Shown here in pieces: positions 17,743-26,447 of a stretch of 64,000 nt of DNA. A program made the translations under genes and the position numbers. The stretch's first letter is position 1; every line of letters starts with the position of its first letter. Source of the DNA: Rubrivirga sp046845755 (GTDB lineage Bacteria; Bacteroidota; Rhodothermia; Rhodothermales; Rubricoccaceae); NCBI RefSeq assembly GCF_046845755.1, contig NZ_CP177357.1:2852001-2916000 (forward strand), in the 5' to 3' direction. The notes under the pieces were generated by a model. It had not been told where the DNA came from and did not search any database. It saw only the letters and a list, made by a program, of their open reading frames with translations.

Positions 17743-18435
17743 ATGCGCCCGCTTTTTCTCGCCGTCCTCGCCGCCCTCGCCCTCCCCGCTACTGCCCAGG
17801 ACGCCCCGCGCGCGCCCCAGGGCGAGAACCTCGCGACGCCGCCTACGTGGTCCGTTCGCGTCGACGCGCCGCACGCCGAGCACGGCGACGACGCCCACCA
17901 CACCCCGACCGTCGGGGCCGACTCGACGTTCGACATCCGCTTTGTCAACATGACGCCGGGGTGGCACATCACGACAGGCCCGGCCGGCATCTTCTGGCAC
18001 CCCGCGAGCACCGCCTCGGGCCTATTCCAGGCGGAGACGAAAGTCCACCTGTTCGATCCGGGCGAGCGCCGCGAGGCGTTCGGGCTGCTCGTCGGCGGGA
18101 CGGACCTCGACGGCGACGCCCCACGCTACGACTACTTCGTGATCCGCCAGGGCGGCGAGTTCCTGGTCAAGCGCCGCGACGGCGACGCGACGACGACGCT
18201 CGTCCCGTGGACCGCGCACGACGCGATCGTCGCGTACGCGCCCGGCGACGGCGCCGTCGCGAACACGCTGGCCGTCGACGTCGGCGCAGCTGAGGTCGCG
18301 TTCTCGATCAACGGCGCCGAGGTGGCCCGGCTGCCCCGCGGCGAGGTGCGGACGGACGGCATCGTCGGGCTCCGGGTAAACCACGCGCTCAACCTCCACG
18401 TCGAGACGTTCGCCGTGGCGCCGACCGACGGCTAG
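17743..18435 (+). CDS. Secreted DUF1080-like beta-sandwich protein
   Basis: A 230-residue protein with a signal peptide (MRPLFLAVLAALALPATAQ). The mature part reads like a concanavalin-type jelly roll of the DUF1080/LamG kind: STFDIRFVNMTPGWHITTGP, GLFQAETKVHLFDPGERREA, YDYFVIRQGGEFLVKRRDG, NTLAVDVGAAEVAFSINGAE and GIVGLRVNHALNLHVETF. The order 'kept-thin fibre strand, ligand-free core, function-of-x NG pair' matches 3-keto-disaccharide hydrolase-like and glycan-binding family members, but the catalytic residues cannot be judged. It lies between ribE and ribD on the opposite strand, and its 3' end overlaps the ribD 3' end by 4 bp. Confidence 0.6.
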   Translation: MRPLFLAVLAALALPATAQDAPRAPQGENLATPPTWSVRVDAPHAEHGDDAHHTPTVGADSTFDIRFVNMTPGWHITTGPAGIFWHPASTASGLFQAETKVHLFDPGERREAFGLLVGGTDLDGDAPRYDYFVIRQGGEFLVKRRDGDATTTLVPWTAHDAIVAYAPGDGAVANTLAVDVGAAEVAFSINGAEVARLPRGEVRTDGIVGLRVNHALNLHVETFAVAPTDG

Positions 18436-19565
18436 CGGAGGTCCGCCAGCAGCAGCGCGTCCGGCCCGACGGTCTCCCACTGAGCGCTCGCGGCCGCCAG
18501 CGCCTCGGCCATCACGTGTGTGCCGAGGTCGCCGACGGCGGGCGTGCCGGCGCCGACGATCTTCGGGGCCACGAACCACGCCAGCCGGTCGACGAGCCCG
18601 CCCGCGAGCAGCGCCGTCGCCAGCCCGCTCCCGGCCTCGACGAGCACGGACTGCACGCGCCGGACATCGGGCGGGAGCCCCTCCCCCGCCCCGAGCGCGT
18701 CGAGCACGGCGCCGAGGTCGAGGTGGCCGTCGCGCTCGGGGATGGCGAGCACGGCCCCGCCCTGCTGGCGGAGTGCGTCGGCGTAAACGGGGGGAGGGCC
18801 TTCGGCGACAACTGCGAGCGTGGGCGCAGCGCCATCGGCAAAGAGGGAGAGCTCGGGCGGGAGCGCGCCCGTCCGGTCGAGCACGACGCGCAGCGGCTGG
18901 GTGGCGCCCGCCGGCAGCGGGACGTGGCGGACGGTCAGCGCGGGGTCGTCGGCACTCGCCGTCCCGGCCCCGACGAGCACGGCGTCGTGCTCTGCCCGCC
19001 ACCGGTGGACGCGGGCGCGTGCCTCGGACGAGGTCACCCACCGGCTGTCGCCGGTCGCCGTCGCGATCTGGCCGTCGAGCGTCGCGGCCACCTTGAGCGT
19101 CACGAGCGGTCGGCCGGTGCGGACGTGGGTCAGGAACGGCGCGTTGAGCGCGCGCGCCTGGGCCCCCCGGACGCCCACGACTACCTCGGCGCCCGCTGTT
19201 CGGATCCGCGCGATGCCGCGACCGGCGACCTCAGGGAACGGGTCCTCCTGGGCGACAACCACGCGCGGGATGCGGCGCGCGACGACGAGGTCGGCGCACG
19301 GGGGCGTCTTGCCGGTGTGGCTGCACGGCTCGAGTGTCACGACCATCGTCGCCTCTGCCAGCCGGTCACCGAACCCGTTCCGCTCGGCATCGCGGACGGC
19401 CCAGACCTCGGCGTGCGGGCCGCCGTAGCGCCCATGCCAGCCCTCGCCCCAGACCTCGCCGTCGGGCCCGAGCAGGACGGCGCCCACCATCGGGTTCGGG
19501 CTCACGGCACCGGCGCCGCGCGCGGCGAGCGCAAGCGCCCGGTCCATCGCGTCGGTCTCGGTCAT
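18432..19565 (-). CDS. ribD: Bifunctional riboflavin biosynthesis deaminase/reductase RibD
   Basis: A 377-residue enzyme. The N-terminal deaminase domain (about 1-150) has the zinc site GGPHAEVWAV and EPCSHTGKTPPC, and SPNPMVGAVLL in the usual place. The C-terminal reductase domain (about 160-377) begins RPLVTLKVAATLDGQIATAT, with SRWVTSSEAR, VGAGTASADDPALTVR and LVEAGSGLATALL binding NADPH. It performs the deamination and side-chain reduction steps after GTP cyclohydrolase II. The start chosen is the first Met (TETDAMDRAL); the Met six residues later is also possible. ribE lies nearby on the same strand. Confidence 0.95.
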   Translation of the reverse strand: MTETDAMDRALALAARGAGAVSPNPMVGAVLLGPDGEVWGEGWHGRYGGPHAEVWAVRDAERNGFGDRLAEATMVVTLEPCSHTGKTPPCADLVVARRIPRVVVAQEDPFPEVAGRGIARIRTAGAEVVVGVRGAQARALNAPFLTHVRTGRPLVTLKVAATLDGQIATATGDSRWVTSSEARARVHRWRAEHDAVLVGAGTASADDPALTVRHVPLPAGATQPLRVVLDRTGALPPELSLFADGAAPTLAVVAEGPPPVYADALRQQGGAVLAIPERDGHLDLGAVLDALGAGEGLPPDVRRVQSVLVEAGSGLATALLAGGLVDRLAWFVAPKIVGAGTPAVGDLGTHVMAEALAAASAQWETVGPDALLLADLR

Positions 19566-19725
19566 GGGGATTGGGGGATTGGGGGACTGAAGATGGCCCC
19601 CCACCCACATCGGCGCTGAGAAACCCGGAGCTCAAAATGCCGCCACGCACTGAGGAGTCCACCGATCCCTCTGCCCATTCCTCATCCCCCGTTCCTCTTT
19701 CCTCGCGAGCGCAGCGAGCCCCCCG

Positions 19726-20682
19726 TTACCGCAGCGTGATCCGCAAGCCCACGCGGAGCTTCTGGAGGCGCGGGCCGTGACGCACCGGGTCGCCCTGCAC
19801 GTCGGCCCACGTAAAGACGGGCAGGCTCACGAACGGCGCCAGCTGGTACGAGGGGCGGCTGAACTCGATGCCGGCGCGGGCCCACCCGACGGCGCTCCGC
19901 ACGCGGTCCGAGGACTCCTCGTCGGCCGGGTCCGGGTCGACCGTGTCGAGGTCGCGCGTCTGCAAGATGGTGTAGTCCGCGGCCTCGGCGACGAGCCCGA
20001 ACGAGAGCCGACTGCCCGCCGGGTCGAACAGGACGTTGTAGCCCCACGCCCCACGGACCGACTGGCCCACGAGCCGCGAGCGGACGGGCTCCGACCCCAG
20101 GTTGAACGTGCTGGCGACCGGCGAGAGCTCGGCGTCGGGCTCGGCGAGCGGCTCGCCGGGGACGGGGTCGCTGTAGCCGGTGCGCAAGCGACGCAGGCCG
20201 AGCGAGAGGTCGCTCGTCACGGTCGGCGAGAGCGCGGTCGTGGACAGGAACGCCACGTCGGTCTGGCGGAACCCGAGGCCGCCCTCACTCACCGGGTCGA
20301 CCGCGAGCCGGACGGCGTAGTCGGTCCCCTCATTGTGCCAGTACGGCTTGACGACGACCCAGCTCAGCCCCAGGCGCCCCGCTTGCGCCGCGCCGGTCAG
20401 GTCGGCGACGAGCGCGAGGTCGACCTGGGGGAGGAGCGCGTAGTCGAGGCGGGCCGAAAGCGACAGGTCGGCCGGGGCGGGAGCGCCGGGCTCGGTGCTG
20501 TCCAGGAGGTCCGCGTCGCGATACGCCGCCTCGCCCGAGAGCGCGAACCCGCCGTAGAACGCCCGCCGCGCCGTCTCGCCGCCGTACGACGGGTCGAGCG
20601 TCTGGAAGGTGCCCTGGGCCGCGACCGGCACCGCCCCCAGCACGAGGGCGGCGATCGCTCCACGGATCGCGGTCGGGGTCAT
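19726..20682 (-). CDS. Outer-membrane beta-barrel protein of unknown function
   Basis: A 318-residue protein with a signal peptide (MTPTAIRGAIAALVLGAVPVAAQ). The remainder alternates hydrophobic and polar residues in strands, for example LSLSARLDYALLPQVDLALV, TSDLSLGLRRLRTGY and YQLAPFVSLPVFTWADV. It ends KLRVGLRITLR, an amphipathic last strand of the kind recognised by the BAM complex, although with Arg rather than Phe as the last residue. No specific family is recognised. It is preceded by about 120 bp of non-coding DNA before the annealase gene's 3' end and has no operon partner. Confidence 0.7.
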   Translation of the reverse strand: MTPTAIRGAIAALVLGAVPVAAQGTFQTLDPSYGGETARRAFYGGFALSGEAAYRDADLLDSTEPGAPAPADLSLSARLDYALLPQVDLALVADLTGAAQAGRLGLSWVVVKPYWHNEGTDYAVRLAVDPVSEGGLGFRQTDVAFLSTTALSPTVTSDLSLGLRRLRTGYSDPVPGEPLAEPDAELSPVASTFNLGSEPVRSRLVGQSVRGAWGYNVLFDPAGSRLSFGLVAEAADYTILQTRDLDTVDPDPADEESSDRVRSAVGWARAGIEFSRPSYQLAPFVSLPVFTWADVQGDPVRHGPRLQKLRVGLRITLR

Positions 20683-20805
20683 AGGGAGGGGGGCACGTCC
20701 GACCTTAAGTACGGGTACGCGGAGGCGTTCCGCAAGCGCCGTCGGACACGGACGACGACCTAACCCTGCGACGGGGCTCCTTCGTGCCCCGAGCCGAAAT
20801 CCAGG

Positions 20806-21498
20806 CTAGAACCCGGGGTCCACCGGCCGGCCGTCGCCGTCGCCCGACGACGGCCGGCGGACTTGCGGACCGGGGCGGCCCGACGGCCCCGGACGGCCGC
20901 CCTGCGGGCGCTGGCGCCGCTCGTCGTCCCGCTGCGGGCGTCCCTGCGAGCGCGGCGGCGGCGCCGAGCGCGGCGGCTGCGGACGCCCCTCGGAGCGCGG
21001 CGGAGGCGCCGGGCGCGACGGCTGGGACTCCGAGCGCGACGGCTCGGGGCGCGGCAGGAAGGCCCGGGGGATCTGGGGCGTCTCCGCGAACCGGCCCCGC
21101 TCGTCGAGCCGCACCCAGGTCGCCGGCAACTCATAGAGGTACCGCCCTACGCCCCACTGGACGGCCGCCCGCTTGGTCGCGCCGGAGAGCCCGCCCTTGA
21201 CGGCCTCGACCGCCGAGTTGTCGGCGCCGTCCCACTTGGTCACCCACTCGGCCGTGCCGTCGTCACGTTCGACGCGAACCGAGATCCCGCACAGCACGCC
21301 GCCGCCGGGGCCCTCGCGGAACTCGTTGCGCCAGTCGGCCGGGCCGCACACGTCGTCGAAGCGCTGCTGAACGGCGCGGCTGGTGAGGTAGGCCATCGCC
21401 AACCCCTTGGACTTGTCGCGCGTCGTCGCGCCCGGCTTCCACTCGACGTCGGCGGGCGGGAAGGGGGCGGCGAGGCGGCGGAGTTCGGAGGCCTTCAT
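20806..21498 (-). CDS. Rad52/Rad22-family single-strand annealing protein
   Basis: A 230-residue protein. Residues 1-130 match the Rad52/22 annealase domain of phage and bacterial type: RLAAPFPPADVEWKPG, KGLAMAYLTSRAVQQRFDDV, CGPADWRNEF, EWVTKWDGADNSAVEAVKGG and LSGATKRAAVQWGVGRYLY. The rest (about 145-230) is a disordered, basic Pro/Arg/Gln/Ser-rich tail with repeats such as RSEGRPQPPRSAPPP, perhaps for DNA or SSB contact. The family pairs complementary single strands without ATP. No phage genes are nearby. A GTGnCA-N6-TGTCAC site starts 40 bp upstream; the same site precedes the Sak4-like ATPase and the DUF559-like gene, suggesting shared control. Confidence 0.85.
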   Translation of the reverse strand: MKASELRRLAAPFPPADVEWKPGATTRDKSKGLAMAYLTSRAVQQRFDDVCGPADWRNEFREGPGGGVLCGISVRVERDDGTAEWVTKWDGADNSAVEAVKGGLSGATKRAAVQWGVGRYLYELPATWVRLDERGRFAETPQIPRAFLPRPEPSRSESQPSRPAPPPRSEGRPQPPRSAPPPRSQGRPQRDDERRQRPQGGRPGPSGRPGPQVRRPSSGDGDGRPVDPGF

Positions 21499-21538
21499 CG
21501 GATCGCTGTGAGAGTGTCCCGCAAGCTCGGACGGGGCG

Positions 21539-21556
21539 GCGACACCATTCTGTCAC
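21539..21556 (-). promoter_or_regulatory. Shared inverted-repeat operator, copy 1 (annealase gene)
   Basis: Plus-strand reading GCGACA-CCATTC-TGTCAC. The half-sites are an imperfect inverted repeat with a 6-bp spacer; TGTCAC is the invariant half. It lies 40 bp upstream of the annealase ATG. The same arrangement is present at 35098-35115 and 35988-36005. Confidence 0.55.
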
Positions 21557-21652
21557 AGCGCGCGGCCGACCTCTTCCGCGCGGGATCGGCTAACGAACAA
21601 CGGAGAAAAGCGCTACCAGACTACCAAACAGAGGAGAACCGAGCCAAATATG

Positions 21653-21682
21653 TTGACAACAGAGGCTGCGGGCACTTAGTAT
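21653..21682 (+). promoter_or_regulatory. Primary-sigma promoter for the ammonium transporter
   Basis: TTGACA (21653-21658), an exact -35 hexamer, is followed after 18 bp by TAGTAT (21677-21682). It lies in AT-rich DNA about 40 bp before the ATG at 21723. No sigma54 -24/-12 site is seen, so classical nitrogen control through sigma54 is not supported. Confidence 0.55.
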
Positions 21683-21722
21683 CGCCCGTCCCTGAGGCAA
21701 AACCAGTCCCCCACCTTCAACT

Positions 21723-23117
21723 ATGAGGCCCCTCCCCGCCCTTGCCTTCCTCTTCCCCACCGCCGCGTTCGCACAGGGCGCCGCCGCCGTCCAGGTCAAC
21801 CTCGACGTCGTCTGGGTCGTGCTCGCGGCCGCGATGGTGTTCCTGATGCAGGCTGGCTTCGCCCTCCTCGAGACTGGGCTGACGCGGGCCAAAAACGCGG
21901 CCAACATCATCATGAAGAATGTCATGGACGCCTCGGCGGGCGCCGTCGTGTTCTTCCTGGTCGGCTTCGGCGTGATGTTCGGGCCCAGCTTGGGTGGCAT
22001 CGTCGGGACGGGCGGGTTCGCCCTGCTCGGGATCGAGGGGCAGGACCCCGCGTGGACCTACGTCTTCTTCTTTTTCCAGGCTGTCTTTGCCGCGACCGCC
22101 GCGACGATTGTGTCAGGCGCCGTCGCCGAGCGCGTCAACTTCAAGGCGTACCTCGTCTTCTCCGTGCTCGTCGTCGGGCTGATCTACCCCGTGTTCGGGT
22201 CGTGGGCGTGGGGCGGGCTGTTCGCCGGCGGCGGCTGGCTGGAAGGCTTGGGCTTCCTCGACTTTGCCGGCTCGACGGTCGTCCACTCGGTCGGCGGGTG
22301 GGCCGCGCTGGCGGGCGCGCTCGTCGTCGGCCGCCGGGCCGACTCGCTCGACGAGAACGGCGACCCGGTGGCCATCCCCGGCCACAGCCTGCCGCTGGCG
22401 GCGCTGGGCGTGTTCATCCTGTGGTTCGGGTGGTTCGGGTTCAACGCCGGGTCCACGACGGCCGGCTCGCCAGCCATCGGGCTGATCGCCGCGAACACGT
22501 TCCTGGCGGCCGGCGCGGGCGCCGTCGCCGCGATGGCTGTGACGTGGTGGCGGAGCGGTGTGCCGGACGTCGGGATGACGCTGAACGGCGTGCTGGCGGG
22601 GCTCGTCGGCATCACCGCCGGGTGCGACGTGGTGCTGCCGATCGGCGCCCTCGCCGTCGGGCTCGTCGCGGGCGCGCTCGTGGTCTACGCGACCGAGGCG
22701 CTGGCGCGCGTGATCGACGACCCGGTGAGCGCGGTCGCGGTGCACGGCGTGAGCGGCGTGTGGGGGACGCTGGCGGTCGCGCTGTTCGCCGCCGAGGGCC
22801 CGTCGCTCGCCCAGCTCGGAGTGCAGGCAATCGGCGTGGTCGCCGCGTTCGCGTGGGCCTTCCCCCTGTCATGGCTCGTATTCACGGCGCTCGACGCGAC
22901 GATGGGCCTCCGCATCGACGAGACGGGCGAGTCGGCCGGTCTCGACCTCCACGAGCACGGGACGGTCGCCTACCCGGAGTTCCTGATCGCCGCGCCCGTC
23001 GACGAGCGCCTGGAGGCGGGGGACACGAACCCCGCGTTCCGGTTCGACGCCGTCCAGCTCGAAGCCTCCGCTGCCCTCCGGACCCCGTTCTCGGTGCCCC
23101 CGAAAGCCCGCGCCTGA
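21723..23117 (+). CDS. amt: Ammonium transporter, Amt family
   Basis: A 464-residue protein with a cleavable signal-like segment (MRPLPALAFLFPTAAFAQ) and eleven transmembrane helices. Family hallmarks are FLMQAGFALLETGLTRAKNA (helix 1), NIIMKNVMDAS, VSGAVAERVNFKAYLVFS, the twin-His signature DFAGSTVVHSVGGWAALAGA, and GWFGFNAGS with VHGVSGVWGTLAVALFA. The two pore His positions (VVHS and VHGV) are intact. It imports ammonium into the cytoplasm. No adjacent glnK/glnB gene is seen, which is unusual because amt is often paired with a PII gene. The C terminus carries LDLHEHGTVAYPEFL, the PII-binding type of tail. Confidence 0.95.
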   Translation: MRPLPALAFLFPTAAFAQGAAAVQVNLDVVWVVLAAAMVFLMQAGFALLETGLTRAKNAANIIMKNVMDASAGAVVFFLVGFGVMFGPSLGGIVGTGGFALLGIEGQDPAWTYVFFFFQAVFAATAATIVSGAVAERVNFKAYLVFSVLVVGLIYPVFGSWAWGGLFAGGGWLEGLGFLDFAGSTVVHSVGGWAALAGALVVGRRADSLDENGDPVAIPGHSLPLAALGVFILWFGWFGFNAGSTTAGSPAIGLIAANTFLAAGAGAVAAMAVTWWRSGVPDVGMTLNGVLAGLVGITAGCDVVLPIGALAVGLVAGALVVYATEALARVIDDPVSAVAVHGVSGVWGTLAVALFAAEGPSLAQLGVQAIGVVAAFAWAFPLSWLVFTALDATMGLRIDETGESAGLDLHEHGTVAYPEFLIAAPVDERLEAGDTNPAFRFDAVQLEASAALRTPFSVPPKARA

Positions 23118-23283
23118 TGGAGAGAATCGAGGACAGACCTGCCGATCCGGCGCGACAGACTGGCGCAATGCGCGACAGAACGGCGCACGACGGGGGATCC
23201 GAGTGATGACCCGGTGAAGGATCGTATTCTGCGGGCGCCCGGAATGGTCTGTGCACCCATCGGAGTGAACAGACGGACGACCC

Positions 23284-23862
23284 ATGACGACCCCGACCTC
23301 CCCCTCTCGCGTGCGCCGCGTCGCGTCCCGGATCGCCGGGGCCCGCCGCCGGGCGGCCGTCGTGACGAGCGCGGCGCTGCTGGCGGCCGGCGCCGGCGTC
23401 ACGATCAGCGCCCCCGCGCCCCAGTCCGAGGTCGCCATCGAGGCGCCTGCTCGCGTGATCGTCCCGGACGTGCCCGCCGCCGAGGTACCCGTCGCCCTCG
23501 TCAGCCACCGCAACAACGAAACCGAGGCGGAGGCCGCGCCGACCGCAGAGGCCGGCACGCCCGTCGGCTCGGGCCTCGCCAGCTACTACGGCCGCGAGCT
23601 CGCGGGCAACCCGACCGCCTCGGGCGAGCCGTTCGACCCCTCTGGCCTGACGGCTGCGCACCGGACCCTGCCGCTTGGCACGCGCATCCGCGTGACGCAC
23701 GAGCGGACCGGCGAGAGCGTCGTCGTCCGCGTCAACGACCGGGGGCCCTTCCACGGCGACCGCGTGCTCGATCTGTCGCGCGCCGCCGCCGACGCCATCG
23801 GCCTGACAAAGCGGGGCACCGGCACGGTGTCCATGGAGCGACTGGGCGGCGCGCGCGGGTAG
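23284..23862 (+). CDS. rlpA: RlpA-like double-psi beta-barrel protein
   Basis: A 192-residue protein. It has a basic N terminus with a hydrophobic segment (VVTSAALLAAGAGVTISAPA), an Ala/Glu/Pro-rich linker (about 60-100), and a double-psi beta-barrel domain: VGSGLASYYGRELAGNPTAS, GLTAAHRTLPLGTRIRVTHE and VVVRVNDRGPFHGDRVLDLS. The Asp of VNDRGPF and His of TAAHRTLPLGT match catalytic positions of RlpA lytic transglycosylases that cut denuded glycan at the division septum. There is no SPOR domain, so septal targeting is not evident. It is convergent with argH. Confidence 0.85.
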   Translation: MTTPTSPSRVRRVASRIAGARRRAAVVTSAALLAAGAGVTISAPAPQSEVAIEAPARVIVPDVPAAEVPVALVSHRNNETEAEAAPTAEAGTPVGSGLASYYGRELAGNPTASGEPFDPSGLTAAHRTLPLGTRIRVTHERTGESVVVRVNDRGPFHGDRVLDLSRAAADAIGLTKRGTGTVSMERLGGARG

Positions 23863-23951
23863 CCACCCAGCTGGGGCCGTCGAACCGGCTGGCCCAGTCG
23901 TGTTCCAGTCCCGCACCTTCCAGTCCCGCACCGCGGCCGGGCCGGCCGGCG

Positions 23952-25277
23952 TCAGCCGCGGGCCGCTGTCAGCCGCTGGCGGAGCGCGGCAACGTCCACG
24001 TTCCCCGGTGTCCCGTCGCTCGCGTATGCCGCCAGTGCGTCGGCGTCGGAGGGCACGGAGAGCGAGCCGAGGTCCGTGCCGACGGCGCGGTAGGCGTCGC
24101 GGAACGGGGTCCCGGCCTCCACCCGGCGCAGCGCCTCAGCCGTCGCGAACAAGTCGGGCGACAGCGCCGCGCGCATGGCGTCGGGCTGCCACGCAATGCC
24201 GGGGAGCACGGCGGCGACGGCCGACAGCACGTCGCGCGTCGCGAGCACGGCCCGCACGGTCGCCTCTTTGGTGAGCTGGAGGTCGCGGTGGTAGCCGCCG
24301 GCCAGGTTCGCGGGCAGCGTCAGCAACACGTGCAGCTCGGCGGTGAGCCGGTGGACGGTCGCCCGCGCCAGCTCCAGCACGTCGGGGTTGCGCTTTTGCG
24401 GCATGATCGACGAGCCGGTCGTGTGCTCGACGGGGAGCATGACGAACCCGTATTCCGAGGTTGCGAAGAGGGCGAGGTCGCTCGCGAGCCGGTTCAGCGT
24501 CAGCCCGATCTGGACGAGCGCGTGGACCGCGTCGGCCTCCACCTTCCCGCGCGAAAGCTGGACCGCCGCGACCGCCTGGACGCGGTCGAACCCGAGGCGC
24601 TCGGCGACGCCGTCGCGGTCGAGGTCGAGGACGGGGATGCCGTATCCGGCGGCGCTGCCCCATGGCGAGGCGTTCGCCCGCTGGCGCGCCGCCGCGAGCG
24701 TCCCGAGGTCGTCCGCCAGCAGGTCGGCGTAGCCGGCGGCCCACACGGCGACGGTCGTCGGCATGGCGCGCTGGCCGTGCGTGTAGCCGGGCATCAGCAG
24801 GGATTGTCCGGCGTCGGCGTGGTCCGCGAGCGCGGCGCCGACGGCGCCCACCCCGCCCGCGATGTCGGCGAGCGCGTCGCGGAGCCAGAGACGGAGCGCC
24901 GTCAGCACCTGGTCGTTGCGGGAGCGCCCGGCGTGGATCTTCTTGCCCGCGTCGCCGAGCCGGGCCGTCAGCTCGCGCTCGATGACGGTGTGCATGTCCT
25001 CGTCTTGGACGCGGACCGTCACCTCGCCCGCTTCCCACCGCTGGCGGATGCCGTCGAGCGCGTCCCCGACCTCGCTAACCTCGGCGTCGGTCAGCACGCC
25101 CGCCCGGCCGAGCGCCCAGGCATGCGCGCGCGTGCCGTCGAGGTCGTACGGCAGCAGGATCGTGTCCCACCGCCAGTCCTCACCGACGGTGAACCGGGTC
25201 ACCCAGTCCTCGGCGGCGGTGCCCTTCGACCAGATGGGCGTGGTGGAGCGTGGGTCGTGGGTCGTGGATTCAGACAT
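23952..25277 (-). CDS. argH: Argininosuccinate lyase
   Basis: A 441-residue enzyme of the fumarase/aspartase fold. Key segments are DMHTVIERELTARLGDAGKK, IHAGRSRNDQVLTALRLWLRD, MPGYTHGQRAMPTT, and the signature loop GSSIMPQKRNPDVLEL, whose Ser is the catalytic base. It splits argininosuccinate to arginine and fumarate, the last step of the pathway. The ATG at 25275-25277 was chosen; the upstream in-frame sequence is not conserved. It is the last gene of the operon. The start codon neighbourhood is CCATGTCTGAATC, and 47 bp separate it from argE. Confidence 0.95.
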   Translation of the reverse strand: MSESTTHDPRSTTPIWSKGTAAEDWVTRFTVGEDWRWDTILLPYDLDGTRAHAWALGRAGVLTDAEVSEVGDALDGIRQRWEAGEVTVRVQDEDMHTVIERELTARLGDAGKKIHAGRSRNDQVLTALRLWLRDALADIAGGVGAVGAALADHADAGQSLLMPGYTHGQRAMPTTVAVWAAGYADLLADDLGTLAAARQRANASPWGSAAGYGIPVLDLDRDGVAERLGFDRVQAVAAVQLSRGKVEADAVHALVQIGLTLNRLASDLALFATSEYGFVMLPVEHTTGSSIMPQKRNPDVLELARATVHRLTAELHVLLTLPANLAGGYHRDLQLTKEATVRAVLATRDVLSAVAAVLPGIAWQPDAMRAALSPDLFATAEALRRVEAGTPFRDAYRAVGTDLGSLSVPSDADALAAYASDGTPGNVDVAALRQRLTAARG

Positions 25278-25324
25278 GGGGTCAGGGATGGGTCGGAGCG
25301 CCCCCACGCTCCACGGTCTATGGA

Positions 25325-26416
25325 CTAGTGGAAATACCGCCGAGCGATCTCGGCGTAGACATCGACGGCGGCCGTCAGTTGAGCCAACTCGACGTGCTCG
25401 TCGGCGGTGTGGGAGAGCTCGCTGCGGCCCGGCCCGATCTTGACGGCGGGCATGTCGGGGACGACGCACCAGTCCGACGCCGTCGGGCTGCCGAAGGGCG
25501 TGGCGTCGCGGCCGAGGCCCGCGAGCGCGGCGCCGGCGGCGCGAGCGACGCGGGCGTCGGCGGCGGTGGCGCACGGGACGAGCCGGTCGGAGTGGACCTC
25601 GACGGCGCTTTCCAACGCCTCCGCCACGAGCGCCGTCAGCTCGGGGTGCGTGTACGCGGGCGTCGAGCGGACGTCGAGCGTGAACCGGCAGCGGTCGGGG
25701 ACGACGTTGCTGGCGGTCCCGCCCTTGATGGTCGTCGCGGTGACCGTCGTGTCCCCGAGCAAGTCGTCGACGCGGTCAAAGCTGAGGGCGTCGACGGCGA
25801 CGAGGTCGCGGGCCGCACGCGTCAAGGCGTTGTCGCCGAGGTGGGCGCGCGCGGCGTGGGCGGTGCGGCCGTGCGCGGTCGCCTTGAGGACCAGCAGCCC
25901 CTTCTGCGCCAGGCACGGCAGCAGCTCCGTCGGCTCGCCGATGACGGCGGCAGAGATCTCGGGGAGCGCGTGTCCAAAGATGGTCCGGCGCAGGCGTGCG
26001 AGCCCGTTCCGCGCGAGCCCGCCGGCCTCCTCGCACTCGGTGAGCGCCACGACGAGCCGGCCGCGCTCCGGCCGCCAGCCCTCGCCCGCGAGCCGGGCCA
26101 GCGCCGCCAGCATCGCCGCCCCGCTCGCCTTGGCGTCGACGGCGCCGCGCCCGTAGACCTTGCCGTCGACGGTCGTCGGGGTGAACGGCGGGTACGGGTG
26201 GCCTTCGCTCGGCGGCACCACGTCGAGGTGCGACGCCAGCAAGAGGAGATCGTCGCCGTCGCCCAGGCCCGCCCAGACGCTATCGCCGTCGCGGCCGACC
26301 GTCAGCCCGTCGACGCCGCGCGCCCACGCCTCGACGTGGTCCGCCGCCGCCGCCTCGTCGAAGGTGACGGACGGGATGGCGACGAGGTCGGCGTGGAGGT
26401 CTACGACAGAGGGCAT
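25325..26416 (-). CDS. argE: M20-family N-acylornithine deacylase (ArgE-type)
   Basis: A 363-residue metallohydrolase. The M20 zinc ligands are visible: LLLASHLDVVPP (His, Asp), the shared Asp in GAVDAKASGAAMLAAL, TECEEAGG (catalytic Glu-Glu), IGEPTELLP and, near the C terminus, HTADEHVEL. The dimerisation domain carries GRTAHAARAHLGDNALT and TIKGGTASNVVPDRCRFTLD. In an operon with a transcarbamylase of the acetylornithine type, the substrate should be the N-acylcitrulline made by ArgF' rather than acetylornithine. Whether the acyl group is acetyl or succinyl is not decided by this sequence. Confidence 0.88.
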   Translation of the reverse strand: MPSVVDLHADLVAIPSVTFDEAAAADHVEAWARGVDGLTVGRDGDSVWAGLGDGDDLLLLASHLDVVPPSEGHPYPPFTPTTVDGKVYGRGAVDAKASGAAMLAALARLAGEGWRPERGRLVVALTECEEAGGLARNGLARLRRTIFGHALPEISAAVIGEPTELLPCLAQKGLLVLKATAHGRTAHAARAHLGDNALTRAARDLVAVDALSFDRVDDLLGDTTVTATTIKGGTASNVVPDRCRFTLDVRSTPAYTHPELTALVAEALESAVEVHSDRLVPCATAADARVARAAGAALAGLGRDATPFGSPTASDWCVVPDMPAVKIGPGRSELSHTADEHVELAQLTAAVDVYAEIARRYFH

Positions 26417-26447
26417 GGAGGGCGAGGCAAGCGGCAGGGTGCGGTTC

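Noticed and set aside
20806..21498. Prophage around the Rad52-type annealase
   Set aside because: Neighbouring genes are an outer-membrane protein and an ammonium transporter; no structural, lysis or packaging genes are present.
21600..21722. Sigma54 promoter for amt
   Set aside because: No TGGCAC-N5-TTGCA-type site was found; a good TTGACA-N18-TAGTAT promoter is present instead.
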